Shown here: piece after piece, positions 6,378-9,972 of the stretch
How the letters are laid out: every line of letters begins with the position of its first letter
Position numbering within the stretch: position 1 is the stretch's first letter
NCBI GenBank assembly: GCA_905236605.1
Contig: CAJORD010000200.1
Span: 1-9,972, forward strand
Length of the DNA: 9,972 bases
From: an uncultured Synergistales bacterium
Lineage (GTDB): Bacteria > Synergistota > Synergistia > Synergistales > Aminobacteriaceae
Direction: 5' to 3'
The notes under the pieces: generated by a model
The model's input: only the letters and a program-made list of their open reading frames with translations
What the model was told of the DNA's origin: nothing
Database searches by the model: none
Position numbers and translations under genes: made by a program

Positions 6378-6408
6378 GATATAATCTTTGTAAAATGAGA
6401 TTATATCA
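6377..6408. promoter_or_regulatory. 11-bp perfect inverted repeat carrying two facing extended -10 elements
   Basis: TGATATAATCT (6377-6387) and its exact reverse complement AGATTATATCA (6398-6408) are separated by 10 nt. Each arm contains TGnTATAAT, a perfect extended -10. The minus copy (6408-6400) would start the hydrolase mRNA near 6393, and the plus copy (6377-6385) would start the small + gene near 6392. Neither has a good -35. The repeat could also be a regulator's operator. Confidence 0.6.
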
Positions 6409-6431
6409 CTACCGAGAGGTGCTAAATTTAT

Positions 6432-6692
6432 ATGAAAAATATCACGAGCGTTGCTTCAAACGATTTTTATTTTGACGGCATGATGAGACTTTCCGAAGAT
6501 TTTTTAATCTCTCAATATAAAAAACTCGTCGATCTTATTCACGCTCAAGACTGCGCGGTAATAAGTCAGCTTACATTAGGAGCGTTTTATCGCAAAAATA
6601 TTCAAGTTGAAGGCACAGGCCACACTTATCAAATGAAACATCAAGAAACTGCGGAAAAAATATTAAAGCAAATTCAAGACTGGGAAAAATAA
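6432..6692 (+). CDS. Small protein resembling an internal fragment of Old Yellow Enzyme
   Basis: An 86-residue ORF. Residues about 16-53 (GMMRLSEDFLISQYKKLVDLIHAQDCAVISQLTLGAFY) look like the segment of NADH:flavin oxidoreductases (Old Yellow Enzyme family) that runs through a Y-K-K-L-x-D-x-x-H helix into the Q-L strand; Gln46 would be the FMN-contacting Gln. A complete family member has about 350 or more residues, so the N-terminal FMN strand, catalytic His-Asn/His pair and rest of the barrel are missing. The remaining C-terminus (64-86) is not recognised. No other fragment of the family lies next to it. The ORF still has GAGAGGTG (6414-6421) upstream and an extended -10 at 6377-6385, so it may be expressed. 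It is either a decayed remnant or a domesticated piece. The match is from memory of the family. Confidence 0.6.
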   Translation: MKNITSVASNDFYFDGMMRLSEDFLISQYKKLVDLIHAQDCAVISQLTLGAFYRKNIQVEGTGHTYQMKHQETAEKILKQIQDWEK

Positions 6693-6694
6693 AA

Positions 6695-6708
6695 ATTAGG
6701 AGTTAGGA
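6695..6708 (+). repeat. RTTAGRA heptad repeat, copy D (two units)
   Basis: ATTAGGA (6695-6701) and GTTAGGA (6702-6708) lie in the 24-nt gap between the stop codons of the small + gene and hemB. A/T-rich sequence flanks both sides. A six-pair A-U-only stem is possible (6692-6697 with 6708-6713), too weak to call a terminator. Confidence 0.6.
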
Positions 6709-6716
6709 ATTTTATT

Positions 6717-7679
6717 TTATGCTAGCCACTCGGCCAAATCGAGAGCGTAGTACGAAATTATAATATCAGCTCCGGCACGTGCGATTGAATATGCGCTTTC
6801 GAGAGCAATATTTTTTTCGTTCAGCCAGCCATTAGCCGCGGCAGCTTTCATCATTGCATATTCACCGCTCACAGAATACGACGCTACAGGGACGTTACAG
6901 GACTCTTTCACGGCTCGCAAGACATCAAGATAAGGCAATCCCGGCTTCACGATTATAATATCCGCTCCTTCTTCAATATCGAGCGCGGACTCTTTAAGAG
7001 CTTCTCGAACGTTGCGCGGGTCCATTTGATAAGTTTTTCGATCACCGAACGCAGGAGCAGACCCGGCGGCCTCTCTAAACGGGCCATAGAAAGCTGACGC
7101 GTATTTGACGGCGTATGACATTATCAAAGTATCTTGAAATTTTTCGGCGTCAAGAGCTTCTCTAATTGCGGCGGTGTGTCCGTCCATCATGTCCGACGGT
7201 GCGACTATATCAGCTCCGGCTCGTGCTTGCGAAACTGCAACGCGCGATAAAATTTCTAAAGTCGGATCGTTTTCTATTATTCCGTGATTAATAATTCCGC
7301 AATGACCGTGCGAAGTGTATTCACATAAACAAACGTCGCCTATTACGGTCAAGTCCGGAAATTCTTTTTTTGAAATTCTGATTGCTTGTTGGATTACGCC
7401 GTTATCGTCCCAAGCTGATGAAGCTGTTTCGTCTTTGTGCTCGGGGATTCCAAAGAATAAAACTCCGCCGATTTTGTTTTTAGCGGCACGTTCGAGGATT
7501 AAAGGAAGTTTGTCGGGGCTGTAACGTTTTTGTCCCGGCATGGAGGGAATGTCCTCGATGATATTTTTCCCTTCGCGAATGAATACAGGATACACGAACA
7601 TTGACGGCGATAAACGAGTTTCGCTGACCATGTCGCGAATAGCCTGTGATTTTCTTAATCTTCGCGGGCGTTTAATCAT
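6717..7679 (-). CDS. hemB: Delta-aminolevulinic acid dehydratase (porphobilinogen synthase)
   Basis: A 320-residue cytoplasmic enzyme of normal HemB length. It condenses two 5-aminolevulinate molecules to porphobilinogen, the first common step to haem, sirohaem and cobalamin. The zinc-site cysteines are Cys117, Cys119 and Cys127 in DVCLCEYTSHGHCG (115-128), so it is a Zn-type enzyme. The two active-site lysines are Lys192 in SYAVKYASAFYGPFR (188-202) and Lys245 in IVKPGLPYLD (243-252), the latter forming the Schiff base. PSDMMDGH (161-168) and YQMDPRN (217-223) are further signatures. Its ATG overlaps the TGA of the upstream epimerase gene by 4 nt (ATGA), implying translational coupling; its own SD (AGAAGG, 15 nt away) is badly placed. 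No other tetrapyrrole gene is visible nearby. Confidence 0.97.
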   Translation of the reverse strand: MIKRPRRLRKSQAIRDMVSETRLSPSMFVYPVFIREGKNIIEDIPSMPGQKRYSPDKLPLILERAAKNKIGGVLFFGIPEHKDETASSAWDDNGVIQQAIRISKKEFPDLTVIGDVCLCEYTSHGHCGIINHGIIENDPTLEILSRVAVSQARAGADIVAPSDMMDGHTAAIREALDAEKFQDTLIMSYAVKYASAFYGPFREAAGSAPAFGDRKTYQMDPRNVREALKESALDIEEGADIIIVKPGLPYLDVLRAVKESCNVPVASYSVSGEYAMMKAAAANGWLNEKNIALESAYSIARAGADIIISYYALDLAEWLA

Positions 7680-8638
7680 AATAAAAACTTCAAGCCTTCT
7701 TTCAAATATAAAACGGGTTCAAACTTCAAAATTTTCTTTGCTTGTTCGATCGATGCTGACGAATGCAAAATATCTCCGTCGCGTGGTGCTTCGCGTTTGA
7801 ATTTAATTTCTTGTCCCGGCGCAACGACTTCATAAATAACTTTCATTAATTCGTTAAGACTCGTCGAGACTCCGCAGCCGATATTAAAAACTTTTCCCGG
7901 TGCTTCATTCTCGAGAGCCGCAAGCAAATTTGCCTTCACGATATTTTGAACGGCGCAAAAATCTCTTGTCGCTGTACCATCGCCATATATGATTGGAAGT
8001 TCCCCAGCCTTAATTGCGCTGATCCACTTCGGAATTACGGCGGCATAAGCTCCGTTAGGGTCTTGACGTTTGCCGAAGACGTTGAAGTATCGTAAGCCGA
8101 CGCATTCGAGGCCGTAAACGCGGGTATAAAATTCTGCGTAAACTTCATTAAGATACTTTGTCATTGCGTAAGGCGATAAGAATTTTCCGATTCGGCTTTC
8201 AATTTTCTCGACTGCGTCATCATCACCATACACCGCGCTTGACGAAGCAAAGACTACGCGCTTGACGTTGTTTTCTTTAGCGGCCTGCAATATGTTCACG
8301 AAGCCGGAGACGTTTACGTCGTTATAATTCACGGGGTCTTTCATTGACGCAGGAACAGAAGCCAGCGCGGCATGATGAAGAACGTAATCGACGCCTTCGC
8401 AAGCACGGCGGCAAGTGTCAAGGTCAGTGATTGAGCCGGTGATTAAATGAAAATTTTCTCGCGTAGAGTCATTAACGACGGCGTTTACATTTTCGATTTT
8501 TCCGGTAGAGAAATTATCAAGCCCAACGACAATTTGATTTTTAGATAAAAGGACTTCGGCCAAGTGCGAACCAATGAACCCGGCCGCGCCGGTTATGAGC
8601 CAGCGTTTACGGGCCGGGAGTTCTGGATAATTAATCAT
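7676..8638 (-). CDS. NAD-dependent sugar epimerase, UDP-GlcNAc 4-epimerase (WbpP-like)
   Basis: A 320-residue extended short-chain dehydrogenase/reductase acting on a UDP-sugar in the cytoplasm, probably supplying surface polysaccharide precursors. The NAD site is GAAGFIG (17-23), with Asp41 in GLDNFSTG. The catalytic parts are ASSSAVYG (131-138) and Tyr157-x-x-x-Lys161 in SPYAMTKYLNEVYA. GLRYFNVFGKRQDPNGAYAAVIPKW (181-205) and DGTATRDFC (220-228) closely follow the WbpP/TviC type of UDP-N-acetylglucosamine 4-epimerase, hence this call over plain GalE; a dehydratase or GalE-type specificity cannot be excluded. The C-terminus stops early, at KEGLKFLL. The ATG lies 6 nt after the greA stop with no SD, inside a 20-bp palindrome. 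It overlaps hemB by 4 nt. Confidence 0.9.
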   Translation of the reverse strand: MINYPELPARKRWLITGAAGFIGSHLAEVLLSKNQIVVGLDNFSTGKIENVNAVVNDSTRENFHLITGSITDLDTCRRACEGVDYVLHHAALASVPASMKDPVNYNDVNVSGFVNILQAAKENNVKRVVFASSSAVYGDDDAVEKIESRIGKFLSPYAMTKYLNEVYAEFYTRVYGLECVGLRYFNVFGKRQDPNGAYAAVIPKWISAIKAGELPIIYGDGTATRDFCAVQNIVKANLLAALENEAPGKVFNIGCGVSTSLNELMKVIYEVVAPGQEIKFKREAPRDGDILHSSASIEQAKKILKFEPVLYLKEGLKFLL

Positions 8639-8647
8639 GATTAATTA
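8628..8647. repeat. 20-bp perfect palindrome over greA stop and epimerase start
   Basis: TAATTAATCATGATTAATTA is its own reverse complement, centred at 8637.5. It runs from the TAA of greA (8647-8645) into the first codons of the epimerase gene. In mRNA it could fold into eight A-U pairs with CAUG as the loop, placing the start codon in the loop. There is no SD here. Confidence 0.55.
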
Positions 8648-9154
8648 ATATTTTTCAATCGCTGCGATTTTTAATTTTCGAGTGCCGCGCGGAATTTTTA
8701 CGATTACGATGTCGCCGACGAGATGACCAGAGATAGCTTGACCGACGGGACTCTTTTGAGAAATTCTTTGAATGCCGCCTTCAGAGAACGCCGCGCCAGA
8801 TAATTCTTCCGAGCCGACTAAGTCGTAAGTATGTTGTTTGCCATCGTGATCTAGATCTTCGAGCGTGATTCGCAACCCGACTCCTGCGCGTGTAGTGTCG
8901 AGTTTCGTTTCGTCGATAACGGTAACTTTGCTCAAAGTAACTTCAAGATCGGCGATTCTGTCTTCGAGTTTTGCTTGTTCTTCTTTTGCGGCAGCGTACT
9001 CTGCGTTTTCGCTCAAGTCTCCGAACGCGCGAGCTTCTTCAAGCTTCCGGGCGACTTCCTGCCGGCCTTGTGTTCTAAGATTTGTAAGTTCTTCGCTTAA
9101 TCTTTCATAACCGCTTCGTGTCATTTCATGCACGATATTTTTTTTCGGCGCCAA
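8645..9154 (-). CDS. greA: Transcript cleavage factor GreA
   Basis: GreA rescues backtracked RNA polymerase by stimulating cleavage of the transcript 3' end. The N-terminal coiled coil contains ARAFGDLSENAEYAAAKEEQAKLEDRIADLE, including the acidic tip residues Asp and Glu of GDLSENAEY. A C-terminal FKBP-like domain follows, with SPVGQAISGHLVGDIVIVKIPRGTRKLKIAAIE. I place the start at TTG 9154-9152 (169 residues) because AAGAAGG (9169-9163) stands 8 nt upstream. It also leaves ten residues before the conserved MTRSGYERL, about as in Bacillus and E. coli GreA. The longer frame from ATG 9172 (175 residues) has no SD and would give a leader of only about 16 nt. It is first in a leftward unit with the epimerase gene and hemB. 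Identity is sure; the start is probable. Confidence 0.93.
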   Translation of the reverse strand: MAPKKNIVHEMTRSGYERLSEELTNLRTQGRQEVARKLEEARAFGDLSENAEYAAAKEEQAKLEDRIADLEVTLSKVTVIDETKLDTTRAGVGLRITLEDLDHDGKQHTYDLVGSEELSGAAFSEGGIQRISQKSPVGQAISGHLVGDIVIVKIPRGTRKLKIAAIEKY

Positions 9155-9162
9155 AATTTTTA

Positions 9163-9169
9163 CCTTCTT
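9163..9169 (-). promoter_or_regulatory. SD that favours the internal TTG start of greA
   Basis: Minus strand AAGAAGG overlaps codons 2-4 of the longer ATG-initiated frame and lies 8 nt before TTG 9154. No comparable SD precedes ATG 9172 or the later ATG of MTRSGYERL. Confidence 0.5.
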
Positions 9170-9190
9170 CATAAAATAATTTTATTTCTG

Positions 9191-9203
9191 TGATATTCTA
9201 CCA
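9191..9203. promoter_or_regulatory. Overlapping -10 elements between greA and the BI-1 gene
   Basis: Minus strand TGGTAGAAT (9203-9195) is an extended -10 that would start the greA mRNA near 9188. On the plus strand TGATATTCT (9191-9199) is a weaker extended -10 for the BI-1 gene, with a leader of about 43 nt. Neither has a good -35. The minus element is the better supported. Confidence 0.4.
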
Positions 9204-9248
9204 AAGACAAAAATAACTCTAATTAAACTAGAAAGGATTTGAATTTAA

Positions 9249-9968
9249 ATGGCAAGTTACGAAGGTTACATGCCCTATTCATACGGGGTGAATGACGTCG
9301 AAGCATTGAACGAGACATTCAGAAAAGTTTATCAGTATATGGCGCTTGGCCTAATCATCACGGCTATCACCGCGTACGTGACGGCTTCGAGTCCGTCGGC
9401 AATAAGATTTTTATTTTCGTCGTCGGCGCCTATGTTAATAATCGCGGTGCTTGAAGTCATTCTTGTGATTGCTTTAAGCGCGGCGCTTACGAAACTTTCT
9501 CAGGGAGTTGCGCTGATTATGTTCGCGGGATATAGCGTCTTAAATGGCGTTCTATGTTCGTCGGTGCTGCTCGTTTACACGGCGTCGTCAGTTTATCAGG
9601 CATTCTTAACAACGGCAGGAATGTTCGCTGCTATGAGTATATATGGCTTATACACGAAGCGCGATTTAACTTCGATGGGAAGTTTTCTGCGAATGGGACT
9701 TTGGGGATTATTGATTGCGTTAGTGATTAATTTATTTGTCGGCTCGTCAATGCTCGAGCTTGTTACGAGTATCATGGGCGTAATAATTTTCTTGGGTCTG
9801 ACGGCTTACGACACTGCGAAAATTAAAACGCTTGCTGAACCTGCGAACTGGAACGGCGATAACACAATGGCCGGAAAAATTGCGATTATCTGCGCGCTTG
9901 AACTTTATCTTGATTTCGTGAATTTATTTTTATATATGCTTCGCTTCATGGGCAAACATAAAGATTAG
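9249..9968 (+). CDS. Bax inhibitor-1 / YccA-YetJ family membrane protein
   Basis: A complete 239-residue inner-membrane protein with about seven hydrophobic segments after a soluble N-terminus of about 28 residues. FRKVYQYMALGLIITAITAYV (24-44) is the typical first helix. FLGLTAYDTAKIKTL (181-195) and ALELYLDFVNLFLYMLR (216-232) are family signatures. Asp188 and Asp222 match the aspartate pair that forms the pH-sensitive latch in the B. subtilis homologue YetJ, a calcium-leak channel. The bacterial role is otherwise poorly known; some relatives bind the FtsH protease system. AGAAAGGA lies upstream, with GAAAGGA at 9231-9237, 11 nt before the ATG, and the gene is divergent from greA across a short shared promoter region. 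TAG ends it just inside the window. Family is secure; calcium transport is inferred. Confidence 0.93.
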   Translation: MASYEGYMPYSYGVNDVEALNETFRKVYQYMALGLIITAITAYVTASSPSAIRFLFSSSAPMLIIAVLEVILVIALSAALTKLSQGVALIMFAGYSVLNGVLCSSVLLVYTASSVYQAFLTTAGMFAAMSIYGLYTKRDLTSMGSFLRMGLWGLLIALVINLFVGSSMLELVTSIMGVIIFLGLTAYDTAKIKTLAEPANWNGDNTMAGKIAIICALELYLDFVNLFLYMLRFMGKHKD

Positions 9969-9972
9969 TTAT

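Noticed and set aside
6363..6431. Riboswitch or structured leader between the divergent genes
   Set aside because: The leaders are about 30-40 nt, too short for known riboswitches, and only the promoter-like inverted repeat is visible.
6692..6713. Bidirectional terminator between the small + gene and hemB
   Set aside because: The possible stem is six A-U pairs around a 10-nt loop, too weak to call.
7540..7800. 86-codon plus-strand ORF across the hemB-epimerase junction
   Set aside because: It is antisense to two conserved, overlapping genes and has no domain or SD support.

Overview
The window looks like a chromosomal housekeeping stretch from an anaerobic, moderately AT-rich bacterium. Two proteins have Sec signal peptides, and the phosphofructokinase carries pyrophosphate-type residues. 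At least three genes start with TTG behind good Shine-Dalgarno (SD) sequences. A diderm fermenter such as a Synergistota or Negativicutes member would fit, but this placement is a guess from gene style. I see no tRNA, rRNA, CRISPR array, insertion sequence, phage gene or stretch of 300 bases without a gene.

Layout, left to right: (1) The 3' part of a long-type, probably PPi-dependent phosphofructokinase (+), an intrinsic terminator, then a DUF1810 gene (+). (2) A leftward three-gene unit (4534 to 1509) with a ribokinase-like PfkB kinase, a CPA2-type Na+/H+ antiporter and a small exported protein; the last two genes are 6 nt apart. (3) dapF (-), for lysine and peptidoglycan precursors. (4) An exported alpha/beta hydrolase (-) with its own terminator. 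(5) A divergent 86-codon gene (+) resembling only a short internal slice of Old Yellow Enzyme. (6) A tight leftward unit of greA, a UDP-GlcNAc 4-epimerase-like gene and hemB; the first two are 6 nt apart and the last two overlap by 4 nt. (7) A complete BI-1/YetJ-family membrane protein gene (+) at the right edge.

The genes do not form one pathway: they cover glycolysis, sugar phosphorylation, ion homeostasis, cell-envelope precursors, tetrapyrrole synthesis and transcript-cleavage rescue of RNA polymerase. The most unusual signal is non-coding. A degenerate 7-bp tandem repeat (consensus RTTAGRA) occurs at four gene ends. In two cases a gene's stop codon lies inside a repeat unit, and in one case a copy forms the 5' arm of a terminator. 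Other points are a ribokinase-like enzyme altered at two conserved motifs, an 11-bp inverted repeat carrying two facing -10 elements, and terminators placed directly in front of dapF and the DUF1810 gene. I found no convincing evidence of a new multi-gene defence, mobile or biosynthetic system.
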